This document shows positions 1-5,605 of a stretch of DNA of 5,612 nt, piece after piece. Under the pieces are notes generated by a model. It had not been told where the DNA came from and ran no database searches. It saw only the letters and a program-made list of their open reading frames with translations. Where the stretch lies: assembly GCA_019114745.1 (NCBI GenBank), contig DXEY01000076.1:1-5612 (forward strand). Direction: 5' to 3'. A program made the translations under genes and the position numbers. How positions within the stretch are numbered: position 1 is the first letter of the stretch; every line of letters begins with the position of its first letter. Source of the DNA: Candidatus Mediterraneibacter colneyensis. GTDB taxonomy: Bacteria > Bacillota > Clostridia > Lachnospirales > Lachnospiraceae.

Positions 1-608
1 CCCGTCTTAACGTCAAGCACGATCGCATCTGCCCCTGACGCCAGTTTCTTACTCATGATGCTGGAGGCGATCAGGGACATCTGATCCACTGTGCCGGTCA
101 CATCCCGAAGCGCGTAGAGCTTCTTGTCTGCAGGAGCCAGATCCGCGGTCTGCCCTGCGATGGCAATGTGGTATTTATTCACGTTACCGATAAACTGTTC
201 CTCCGTAAGAGCCGTGGAAAATCCGGTAAAACTCTCCAGTTTATCGATGGTGCCTCCGGTATGCCCCAGCCCTCTGCCGGACATCTTGGCAACAGGCACG
301 CCGACAGACGCTGCCAGCGGTGCCAGTACAAGGGAGGTCTTATCTCCCACTCCGCCGGTGCTGTGCTTATCCACCTTGATCCCATTGATCGCCGAGAGAT
401 CAAGGATGTCGCCGCTGTGAGCCATGGCAAGGGTCAGATCCTTTGTCTCCTCATCTGTCATCCCCACAAAACAGATTGCCATCATCATCGCCGACATCTG
501 ATAATCCGGGATCACCCCGTCCGTATACCGGCGGATCATCCACCGGATCTCATCGCCGGTGAGTGCTTCCCCGCGTTTTTTCTTTACGATCAGATCATAC
601 ATCTTCAT
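1..608 (-). CDS. pdp: Pyrimidine-nucleoside phosphorylase, N-terminal part (cut by window edge)
   Basis: Cytosolic salvage enzyme that splits uridine, thymidine and deoxyuridine with phosphate, giving the free base and (deoxy)ribose 1-phosphate. About 202 codons are visible of a family length near 430-435; the C-terminal half lies beyond base 1. The family signature SGRGLGHTGGTIDKLE is at residues 110-125 and the phosphate-binding stretch KHSTGGVGDK at 81-90. H82, R168, S183 and K187 match the base-contacting residues of the family. Residue 108 is Lys (VAKMSGRG), as in Bacillus PyNP, where E. coli thymidine phosphorylase has Met; this favours the broad pyrimidine enzyme over deoA. The start is ATG at 606-608, with AGGAGG (complement of 617-622) 8 bases upstream. 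An ATG at 611-613 is out of frame. It follows the Dabb gene by 38 bases without a terminator, so it is probably the next gene of the same operon. Confidence 0.95.
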   Translation of the reverse strand, partial: MKMYDLIVKKKRGEALTGDEIRWMIRRYTDGVIPDYQMSAMMMAICFVGMTDEETKDLTLAMAHSGDILDLSAINGIKVDKHSTGGVGDKTSLVLAPLAASVGVPVAKMSGRGLGHTGGTIDKLESFTGFSTALTEEQFIGNVNKYHIAIAGQTADLAPADKKLYALRDVTGTVDQMSLIASSIMSKKLASGADAIVLDVKT

Positions 609-646
609 CGCATATCCCTCCTGTGAGACTGCTCAAATTCCACGCT

Positions 647-943
647 CTAATAGTCCAGGCACGCCCGCTCCGTCACATAAGGCCGGACGTAAGTATCCGC
701 AACGGCTACATGAGCCGGATGATTTCCGTATACAGCAATATCCTCCGCTTTTTCCAGCGTAGTCACAAGAGCGATGTCGTGGGTACTCGTAGAGAGCGGC
801 TCTTCGATAAACTCTACGGTCAGAAGCCCCGGCACTTTTCCTGCAAGAGCGCCCAGATTTTCTTTCATCGCTTTCTTAAGCTCCGGTTTCCTCTCTTCTG
901 CGATCCCGGGCTTAAATTTCCACATAACAATATGATGTACCAT
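647..943 (-). CDS. Dabb (stress-responsive A/B barrel) domain protein
   Basis: A 98-residue single-domain protein with the Dabb fold, a ferredoxin-like alpha/beta unit that normally dimerises into a barrel. What is seen: the opening MVHHIVMWKFKP typical of the family, a long amphipathic helix at about 17-36, the strand VPGLLTVEFIEE (37-48), HDIALVTTLEK (55-65), and a closing segment with HPAHVAVADTYVRPYV (75-90). Length is normal for the family. Members range from plant stress proteins to small bacterial enzymes and binding proteins, so no substrate can be assigned. The start is ATG at 941-943 with AGGAGG (complement of 952-957) 8 bases upstream. The stop codon of the DUF89 gene lies just before that site, giving a 15-base gap that fits cotranscription and perhaps coupled translation. 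Confidence 0.9.
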   Translation of the reverse strand: MVHHIVMWKFKPGIAEERKPELKKAMKENLGALAGKVPGLLTVEFIEEPLSTSTHDIALVTTLEKAEDIAVYGNHPAHVAVADTYVRPYVTERACLDY

Positions 944-958
944 TGATTCTTCCTCCTT

Positions 959-1831
959 TTACTGAATCCTTCTCTCATTTACAAACATTCCCTGGAACCT
1001 CTCTGCCTGGAACTTCCTCACAAACCAGTCGCATTTGCACAGGAACAGATAATAAATATTCAGCCCGCAGCCGTGGATCGTCTCGAAGTTGCCCTGCCCT
1101 TTTGAAATGACAAGGTCAGCTTCTTCGATCACGCGCCTTGCCGTCTCACTGATCTCTGATAATTCCGTGCCGGCAATGTCACTCCCATTATCTATAACCT
1201 TTACAACACCGTCAAGGCCTGTATATCCGGCAGATTCCATATCCGCGTCATTGACGACCGGAGCCCCTCTTACGACAGCCGTCACCTCCAGCCCGGGGTA
1301 CATCTCCCGAATGATCCTGATCGCGATCTTGTCCAGCACGATCTCGCCGCAGTTGTCTGTCAGGTATGCCAGTTTTGAAGCCTCTGCCAGATCTGCACGG
1401 AAATGCTCATATTCAGCGGGAGACAGTCCCTCCTTCTCCTGCTCCTCGAACAGGGAGAGCAGTTTCTCCCGGGAAATGTCTTTTACCGAAGCATAATCAA
1501 TATAGTTGGCTGTCCGGGCAAAGCACAGCGCTGCTTCGAGCGGGTCGCTGTGGGCTCTGATCCTGGTCTCAAGCGCCTGCTCCATCGACAGCAGATAATC
1601 ATTAAATTCCTTTTTTACATCTGCCATACTGTCTCTTGCTCCCCAGTACCGCGCATAAATATCCGACAGCGGCCGGACAAGCGCCGGAGCAGACAGCTCC
1701 GGGTCGCAGGAGGCGAGATACGACAGTATCTCCCTCATATACCGCATCTTCTTTTCTTCGTCGCCAAAACCTCTCACCTGCGCTTCCTGCATCTGAACAA
1801 GGCAGGTAAGACAAAAAGCATTCAGCTTCAT
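959..1831 (-). CDS. DUF89 / ARMT1-like family protein, putative metal-dependent damage-control phosphatase
   Basis: A 290-residue protein of the DUF89 family, normal length for the stand-alone prokaryotic type. Visible hallmarks are the N-terminal Cys pair CLTC (7-10), an all-helical N-terminal region, DNCGE at 159-163 followed by D167 (the metal and phosphate site region), the strand-loop VRGAPVVND (187-195), SKGQGNFE at 243-250, and LFLCKC near 262-267. Characterised DUF89 proteins are Mn/Ni/Co-type metal-dependent phosphatases acting on sugar phosphates or damaged metabolites; the substrate of the Cys-containing prokaryotic subfamily is not settled to my knowledge. The start is ATG at 1829-1831, with GGAGG (complement of 1839-1843) 7 bases upstream. 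An ATG at 1833-1835 is out of frame. It sits 45 bases after the membrane-protein gene and 15 before the Dabb gene. The family call is firm; the reaction is inferred. Confidence 0.92.
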   Translation of the reverse strand: MKLNAFCLTCLVQMQEAQVRGFGDEEKKMRYMREILSYLASCDPELSAPALVRPLSDIYARYWGARDSMADVKKEFNDYLLSMEQALETRIRAHSDPLEAALCFARTANYIDYASVKDISREKLLSLFEEQEKEGLSPAEYEHFRADLAEASKLAYLTDNCGEIVLDKIAIRIIREMYPGLEVTAVVRGAPVVNDADMESAGYTGLDGVVKVIDNGSDIAGTELSEISETARRVIEEADLVISKGQGNFETIHGCGLNIYYLFLCKCDWFVRKFQAERFQGMFVNERRIQ

Positions 1832-1876
1832 TCATGCACCTCCGCAATCTGTCGTATTCCGTCATCTGAAATGGGC

Positions 1877-2509
1877 TCAGCGCCCTCCTTCCAGAAAGGA
1901 GCTCAGGATGATCAGGATAAATATAACGATAAACAGAATCTGTACGATATTATTGCTGCCAGCCGTCGTCTCCTCAAAATCCATCGGCCGGTCGTCAAAC
2001 ACCCCGGGATCGCTCTTGTGTTCTTTCCACTGGAAATCCTCGAGGAAATACTTCCACCCGCTCCGGTCGGTATACACACTGACCTGGTCTGAAGCAAGGT
2101 AACGGTGGATCTGGCGACGGTAGCCCTGGCTCTCGACCGTACTGACCGCGCCTGTCACTGGATCTGTGATCTCCACCTGCAGATGGTAGTATCTGCGGTA
2201 TCTCAGCACATTGTGCTTCCCGGAATAATAAGGCATATCTTTCCGTATCACTCCGCATATCCTTCCATACTTCACGTCTCCAAGCGCCACTGCCTCTCTT
2301 CGCTGCCTCCTGTAGAACAGCGCCCTCCTTATGCCATTGACCGCCGTGTACAGCGGGAGCAGCCCCGCCGCAAGGAACAGGCACAACGTCATGTGAAATC
2401 CACTGACAGCCATGCTGCCAAGGATCGAACCAAACCAGAGAAACGTAAAAAGGAACACCGGGATCACGTTCCCCATCTCTTCTTCTGCCGGACGTATTAC
2501 TCGTCTCAT
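1877..2509 (-). CDS. Hypothetical membrane protein with three predicted helices
   Basis: I do not recognise a named family with confidence. The 210 residues show a short charged N-terminus, two adjacent hydrophobic helices (about 15-34 and 39-58), a basic cluster RRALFYRRQRR (61-71), then a soluble domain of roughly 110 residues (75-185), and a third helix IVQILFIVIFILIILSSF (188-205) next to the C-terminus. By the positive-inside rule, the basic loop and the soluble domain should be cytoplasmic. The soluble part (GRICGVIRK, RYYHLQVEITDPVTG, DQVSVYTDR) resembles the small beta domain of DUF3592-like membrane proteins, where a strand ending in VxVYxD is common; this is only a weak similarity by eye. 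The start is ATG at 2507-2509 with AAGGAG (complement of 2519-2524) 9 bases upstream. It lies 22 bases after the HD hydrolase gene, so cotranscription is likely. Confidence 0.85.
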   Translation of the reverse strand: MRRVIRPAEEEMGNVIPVFLFTFLWFGSILGSMAVSGFHMTLCLFLAAGLLPLYTAVNGIRRALFYRRQRREAVALGDVKYGRICGVIRKDMPYYSGKHNVLRYRRYYHLQVEITDPVTGAVSTVESQGYRRQIHRYLASDQVSVYTDRSGWKYFLEDFQWKEHKSDPGVFDDRPMDFEETTAGSNNIVQILFIVIFILIILSSFLEGGR

Positions 2510-2531
2510 AACCTGATCTCCTTTTTACCAG

Positions 2532-3128
2532 TTACTCATATCCCAGCGCTGCCATCTCGTCCTTTATCGTCTGCTCACAGGAGCGCATCGCCAGTATCGT
2601 CCTCTCAAACAACGTATTGAGTTCCCAGCCCAGGCGCTCTGCGCCTGTCCGTATCACGTCACGGGAGCAGCCGGCGGCAAACCTCTTGTCTTTGAATTTT
2701 TTCTTTACGCTGGACACTTCCATGTCCGTCACACTCCGGGACGGGCGCATGAGCGCCGCTGCCCAGATCAGCCCGGTCAGTTCGTCGGCGGCAAAGAGCA
2801 CCTTCTCCATCTCGTGGACAGGTTCTACATCGCTGCACAAGCCATATCCGTGGGAACAGACGGATGCGATCATATCCTCTCCCACACCGCCCTTTTCCAG
2901 AAGCTCCGGCGCTTTCTGACAGTGTTCTTCCGGATACATCTCAAAATCGATATCGTGCAGGAGCCCGCAGATCCCCCAGTAGTCCTCTTCGTTTCCATAG
3001 CCAAGCTCTTTTGCATACCAGCGCATGACACCCTCGACGGTCAGCGCATGCTGGATGTGAAACGCCTCTTTATTGTAGGTTCTCAGCAGTTCCAGCGCTT
3101 CCTCTCTCGTAATCCTGCTCGTTCTCAT
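2532..3128 (-). CDS. HD-superfamily hydrolase (predicted metal-dependent phosphohydrolase)
   Basis: A 198-residue single-domain HD protein. The metal-binding set is complete: H27 (QHALTVEGVM), H58-D59 (GLLHDIDFE) and D115 (AADELTGL). H93 (CSHGYG) lies between them, as in many HD phosphohydrolases. Other family-like blocks are YPEEHC (65-70), VEPVHEMEKVLFAADE (101-116) and VKKKFKDKRFAAG (141-153), which recall a compact predicted HD hydrolase family widespread in Firmicutes (COG2316-like, from memory). HD proteins usually hydrolyse phosphate esters of nucleotides or cyclic nucleotides; there is no GGDEF, RelA-like synthetase or other partner domain to narrow this. The start is ATG at 3126-3128, preceded by AGGAGGAG (complement of 3138-3145). 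It lies 38 bases after the reductase gene with no hairpin between them. The fold call is firm and the substrate unknown. Confidence 0.94.
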   Translation of the reverse strand: MRTSRITREEALELLRTYNKEAFHIQHALTVEGVMRWYAKELGYGNEEDYWGICGLLHDIDFEMYPEEHCQKAPELLEKGGVGEDMIASVCSHGYGLCSDVEPVHEMEKVLFAADELTGLIWAAALMRPSRSVTDMEVSSVKKKFKDKRFAAGCSRDVIRTGAERLGWELNTLFERTILAMRSCEQTIKDEMAALGYE

Positions 3129-3166
3129 TGTTCCAATCTCCTCCTGTCCACATAAATTTTCCTGTT

Positions 3167-4181
3167 TTATAAAAATGTCAGATAATCTTTGTAATTCTTT
3201 TCCAGCAATTTCGGCGTATCAAGCCCGTATGGGCACCGCTCTTTGCACTGTCCGCAGTGCAGGCACTCTGTCGTCTGTTTCATCTTTTCCTGCCACTCTT
3301 TGGAGAGCCAGTCCGCCTGGGGCGCCCTCCTGAGCATCAGGCTCATTCTTGCACAGTTATTGATCTCAATTCCCGCCGGACAGGGCATACAGTACCCGCA
3401 TCCGCGGCAAAATTCTCCGGAAAGCTCGCTCTTATCGCGCTCGATCTCCTGTATCATTCCTTCATCCAGTACAGGCGGGCAGTCCTGATAAGAGAGAAAC
3501 TCATCCAGTTCAGACTCTCTCTGGATTCCCCAGATCGGAGCCACATGGTCAAATCTTTCCTGAGCCATAAAGGCATAGGCTGCCGCCGAATTGTGGATCA
3601 GCCCTCCGGCAAGTCCTTTCATCGCGATAAATCCCATGCCGGCGTTTTTACACTTCTCTGCCAGTTCTGTCTCAACCGGGGCGGCAAGATAGGAAAACGG
3701 GAACTGAAGCGTCTCATACAGCCCGGACTCCACCGCCTCATCCGCCACCGCGATCCTGTGGTTGGTAATGCCGATATGCCGGATCTTGCCCTGTTTTTTT
3801 CGCCTCAACCGCCGCTTCATAGAGCCCGGTTCCATCACCCGGTTTCGGACAGACAGCCGGATTATGTAACTGATAGAGGTCGATATAATCTGTTCTCAGC
3901 TTCCGCAGGCTTTCCTCCAGATCTTTCCAGAATCCTTCCGCATCGGCTGCCATCGTTTTCGTGCTGATGATGATCCGTTCCCTTATGTATTCAAACGCTG
4001 CGCCGAGCTTCTCCTCGCTGTCCGAGTATGCGCGCGCCGTATCGAAATAATCAATGCCGTTGTAAAATGCCTTCTGAAGCAGATATACCGCTTCCTTTTT
4101 GCTGATACGCTGGATCGGAAGCGCTCCGAAACCATTTTTGTTTACCTCGATCCCTGTGTTTCCCAATCGTACTTTATCCAT
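3167..4181 (-). pseudogene. Aldo/keto reductase with C-terminal dicluster [4Fe-4S] ferredoxin domain, frameshifted
   Basis: The coding sequence is split between two frames. Frame one runs from ATG at 4179-4181 through the AKR catalytic residues D47 (FDTARAY), Y52, K75 (ISTKT) and H106 (YQLHNP), then leaves the family at residue 129 and stops at 3738-3740. The other frame resumes exactly there with QGKIRHIGITNH, the normal AKR continuation, and runs to the stop at 3167-3169. Dropping one A from the seven-A run at 3794-3800 restores about 337 residues, a normal length for this subfamily. The tail has two cluster motifs, CRGCGYCMPCP (restored residues 258-268) and CLHCGQCKERCP (306-317). Intact members are thought to pass electrons between a carbonyl substrate and iron-sulfur clusters in anaerobes. 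The start at 4181 is chosen because MDKVRLGNTGIEV is the family N-terminus and AAGGTG lies 11 bases upstream. An in-frame TTG at 4244 would add 21 unlike residues. Mutation, sequencing error or slippage could explain the shift. Confidence 0.9.
3794..3800 (-). other. Seven-A run at the frameshift point of the aldo/keto reductase gene
   Basis: On the coding strand the sequence reads GAG GCG AAA AAA A CAG GGC AAG. With six A the product would read EAKKQGKIR, matching the family; with seven it reads EAKKTGQDP and terminates 18 codons later. The needed change is +1 (skip one base), or loss of one A by polymerase slippage. The run does not present a canonical -1 slippery heptamer in the zero frame. 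A homopolymer is also where sequencing errors concentrate. Confidence 0.85.
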
Positions 4182-4191
4182 GCCGTCTGCC

Positions 4192-4251
4192 TCACCTTCT
4201 ATACCTGTCGGAAGTAGTTTTCCTGTGCTTATAGATGTCGTCAACTTTCAT
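4192..4251 (-). other. Possible 19-codon leader ORF before the aldo/keto reductase
   Basis: An ATG at 4249-4251, just downstream of the predicted start of transcription, opens a 19-codon frame (MKVDDIYKHRK...). It ends in TGA at 4192-4194, inside the AAGGTG that serves as the reductase ribosome binding site. The product is short, charged and basic, and there is little room for its own ribosome binding site, so it would be nearly leaderless. The overlap of its stop with the reductase site could couple the two translations. It may equally be chance. Confidence 0.2.
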
Positions 4252-4261
4252 CCATTATTTT

Positions 4262-4290
4262 ATTATAGCGGATAATGGAGAGAAGGACAA
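4262..4290 (-). promoter_or_regulatory. Sigma-A-type promoter for the aldo/keto reductase operon
   Basis: On the minus strand TTGTCC (4290-4285) and a perfect TATAAT (4267-4262) are separated by 17 bases. This predicts transcription starting near 4255 and a leader of about 75 bases before the reductase ATG at 4181. It lies downstream of the hairpin that should end the merR transcript, so it gives the reductase-to-phosphorylase gene series its own promoter. The spacer is of normal length and has no obvious dyad, unlike the MerR-type promoter at 5575-5605, so direct MerR control is not suggested. Confidence 0.65.
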
Positions 4291-4297
4291 GAAATAG

Positions 4298-4332
4298 TAA
4301 AAGCCCTGCAAGCATTCAGGGCCGGCAGGGCT
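4298..4332 (-). terminator. Intrinsic terminator after merR
   Basis: AGCCCTGC at 4325-4332 (read on the minus strand) pairs perfectly with GCAGGGCT at 4302-4309, giving an 8-bp G+C-rich stem with a 15-base loop. It is followed on the minus strand by TTTTACTATTTCTT. An alternative shorter stem, CCCTG with CAGGG, can form using 4317-4321. It sits 62 bases beyond the merR stop codon. On the plus strand no T-run follows, so it acts for minus-strand transcription. The T tract is interrupted, so leakage into the next operon is possible. Confidence 0.7.
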
Positions 4333-4341
4333 GCTGTAATT

Positions 4342-4370
4342 ATTATAAATAGTTTTCAAAAATCCGACAA
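4342..4370 (-). promoter_or_regulatory. Second promoter-like site, upstream of the terminator hairpin
   Basis: On the minus strand TTGTCG (4370-4365), a 17-base spacer and a perfect TATAAT (4347-4342) form a good sigma-A match just after the merR stop. The predicted start near 4335 is within a few bases of the hairpin at 4302-4332, so the transcript would begin with that stem-loop. The surroundings are A+T-rich, so a chance match is possible. If active, it might give a protected 5' end to the reductase transcript, or a very short terminated RNA. Confidence 0.42.
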
Positions 4371-4393
4371 TATCGACCGGAGCCCCAGGTCTG

Positions 4394-5266
4394 CTATCCC
4401 CGGAAATTCTTTCCGTAGGAATAATATATAAATCCCAGGTCTGCCGCAAACACGACGACAGCGACAAGTAGTGCGAGCCAGCCCTCCGGGCCTAAAAAGA
4501 TCACCTCGCGGAACACCCAGAAGTTACAGATCACAAACAGCAGCACAGGGAGGGCGATGATGGAAATCATGCGGTACCGGTTATATTTCTTCTCTGACAT
4601 GCCTTCCGGAATATAATCCTCCGGGTGCGTCATCTCACAGTGCACCGTAATGCCGTACCTGCCCGAAGTCCTGTAGGCTTTGTACTCGATTCCATCGATC
4701 TCAAATCTGGGAGACATCCCCTCTCTTGTGATGACAATATCCATTTTTTCCTGTTCTGCAAACTTGAGCAGCTCTTCGGTAAATTCCCGTGGCGTATCGC
4801 AGCGCACATCCGGCATGAACGAGAAGGCGCGCTTCATCTCCGAGCGGATGACCGCTTTATAATCTGCAAGGAAATCGGCAAATACAGAGCCCTCTTTCTC
4901 CTCGTTCTCCATCTCGCAAAGATAACTGTCTACATCCAGGTCTTTCAGTTCCGGTTCATGGATCCTTTCACAGAACCGGAGCGCCGCTTCCATCTTGTCT
5001 TTCTCTGACTGTAAATGCTGGATCTGCTGCTCAACAGCTTTTTCCAGTGTCACCTCTCCGGCAAACAGTCTTCGGATCTCCGTGATCGGCATATCCAGCT
5101 TGCGGAAGAGCCGTATCAGCTTCAGCCGGTTGATATCCTCGTCACTGTACTCGCGGTACGCATTTCCCCTGTTCCTTCCCGGCTGGATCAGGCCCTGTTT
5201 CTCATAATAACGGATGTTCTGCTCACTGATGCCCGTGACAGATGCAGCTTCTTTGATCGATCTCAT
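4394..5266 (-). CDS. MerR-family transcriptional regulator with two C-terminal membrane helices
   Basis: A 290-residue protein. The N-terminus is a clear MerR winged helix: IKEAASVTGISEQNIRYYEK (4-23) is the helix-turn-helix, followed by GLIQPGRNRGNAYREYSDED (25-44) and LFRKLDMPITEIRRLF (53-68). A helix suited to dimer coiled-coil pairing spans about 72-102. The rest is not a standard effector domain: an acidic linker (about 104-125), a soluble region with strands such as SPRFEIDGIEYKAYR (185-199) and GITVHCEMTHPEDY (205-218), then hydrophobic helices at about 233-252 and 262-282 with a short loop and a basic C-terminus. This predicts a membrane-bound regulator with DNA-binding and soluble parts in the cytoplasm. 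Typical MerR proteins are 110-270 residues and soluble. The ATG at 5264-5266 follows the small upstream gene by 15 bases; a MerR-type operator lies before both, so autoregulation is likely. The signal sensed is unknown. Confidence 0.93.
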   Translation of the reverse strand: MRSIKEAASVTGISEQNIRYYEKQGLIQPGRNRGNAYREYSDEDINRLKLIRLFRKLDMPITEIRRLFAGEVTLEKAVEQQIQHLQSEKDKMEAALRFCERIHEPELKDLDVDSYLCEMENEEKEGSVFADFLADYKAVIRSEMKRAFSFMPDVRCDTPREFTEELLKFAEQEKMDIVITREGMSPRFEIDGIEYKAYRTSGRYGITVHCEMTHPEDYIPEGMSEKKYNRYRMISIIALPVLLFVICNFWVFREVIFLGPEGWLALLVAVVVFAADLGFIYYSYGKNFRG

Positions 5267-5273
5267 ACGTTAA

Positions 5274-5280
5274 TCCCCCA
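5274..5280 (-). promoter_or_regulatory. Unusual ribosome binding site of the merR gene
   Basis: Read on the minus strand this is TGGGGGA, 7 bases before the merR ATG. GGGGG can pair with the CCUCC of 16S rRNA using one G-U pair, unlike the AGGAGG sites elsewhere in the window. It lies next to the stop codon of the upstream small gene (5282-5284), so translation of merR may depend partly on ribosomes finishing that gene. Confidence 0.5.
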
Positions 5281-5281
5281 T

Positions 5282-5512
5282 TCACTTTTCTCTGCACTTA
5301 ATTCCGTAATTGCCCCGGCTCCCGGATTCATAGCCCCTGTATATTTCATAGAGTTTGTCGTTTATTACAACTTCGTCGTCACCTATAAAAGAGTATTTGT
5401 CGCCATTCTCATCACAGTACCTGGAAATTGCCTGGTGCGCTTTCGTAACCGTAGGATAGACGCCGCTTTCGTCATATGGTACCCAAAAAGCTTTTTTAGA
5501 CATCTTAAACAT
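5282..5512 (-). CDS. Small hypothetical protein encoded upstream of merR
   Basis: I do not recognise this 76-residue protein. It begins MFKMSKKAFWVPYDESGVYP and is rich in Tyr and charged residues. It shows a probable helix TKAHQAISRYCDEN (23-36) followed by strand-like segments YSFIGDDEVVIN (40-51) and KLYEIYRGYES (53-63), then a Gly/Ser-rich turn and the tail YGIKCREK. There is no signal peptide or membrane helix, so it should be a soluble cytosolic protein. The start is taken at ATG 5510-5512, because AAGGAG (complement of 5521-5526) sits 8 bases upstream. A GTG at 5519-5521 in the same frame overlaps that site and cannot use it. It is the first gene after the MerR-type promoter and lies 15 bases before merR, so the two are almost certainly cotranscribed. 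Its role could be as a MerR target or partner, but no function can be read from the sequence. Confidence 0.78.
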   Translation of the reverse strand: MFKMSKKAFWVPYDESGVYPTVTKAHQAISRYCDENGDKYSFIGDDEVVINDKLYEIYRGYESGSRGNYGIKCREK

Positions 5513-5520
5513 AAATGTCA

Positions 5521-5526
5521 CTCCTT
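5521..5526 (-). promoter_or_regulatory. Ribosome binding site fixing the start of the small gene
   Basis: AAGGAG on the minus strand (within AGAAAGGAG) lies 8 bases before ATG 5510-5512. Because it overlaps the in-frame GTG at 5519-5521, it decides in favour of the shorter, 76-residue product. Confidence 0.75.
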
Positions 5527-5574
5527 TCTAAGACATATCCCGTATCACAACTTCGTATCTGTTTCTTTACAGGC

Positions 5575-5605
5575 AATATACACCTTATAGTTAGTATAAG
5601 GTCAA
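5575..5605 (-). promoter_or_regulatory. MerR-type promoter of the small gene-merR operon
   Basis: On the minus strand TTGACC (5605-5600) and TATATT (5580-5575) are separated by 19 bases (5581-5599). MerR-family activated promoters are known for this over-long 19-20-base spacer, which the regulator untwists so that RNA polymerase can open the -10 region. Transcription would start near 5568, giving a leader of about 55 bases before the small gene. The presence of a merR gene in the same operon makes autoregulation the simplest reading. Confidence 0.85.
5582..5602 (-). promoter_or_regulatory. Putative MerR operator: perfect 8-bp inverted repeat
   Basis: ACCTTATA (5582-5589) and TATAAGGT (5595-5602) are exact inverted repeats around a 5-base centre. 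The dyad lies between the -35 and -10 elements and overlaps the last bases of the -35 hexamer, the position and size expected for a MerR dimer site. I saw no second copy of these arms in the promoter region of the reductase operon. Confidence 0.82.

Noticed and set aside
1602..1865. An 87-codon minus-strand frame overlapping the start of the DUF89 gene
   Set aside because: It lies almost wholly inside the DUF89 coding sequence in another frame, has no recognisable domain, and the DUF89 frame has the ribosome binding site and the family motifs.
1403..2092. A 229-codon open frame on the plus strand, and other long plus-strand frames across the window
   Set aside because: They are antisense to well-supported minus-strand genes, show no domain or convincing ribosome binding site, and are expected by chance opposite genes of this composition.
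4182..4244. A TTG start at 4244 that would lengthen the aldo/keto reductase by 21 residues
   Set aside because: The added residues do not resemble the family N-terminus, the TTG has no good ribosome binding site, and the ATG at 4181 begins exactly where family similarity begins.
4384..4444. An 11-base direct repeat, CCCAGGTCTGC, at 4384-4394 and 4434-4444
   Set aside because: Only two copies, one inside merR and one at its stop codon, with unlike flanks; most simply chance or a trivial similarity.
4255..4467. A 70-codon minus-strand frame covering the merR 3' end and the intergenic region
   Set aside because: It overlaps the merR coding end, runs through the terminator hairpin and both promoter-like sites, and has no family resemblance.
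5541..5559. CGTATC repeated at 5541-5546 and 5554-5559 in the leader of the small gene
   Set aside because: Two 6-base direct copies 13 bases apart in a short leader are not enough to propose a second binding site.
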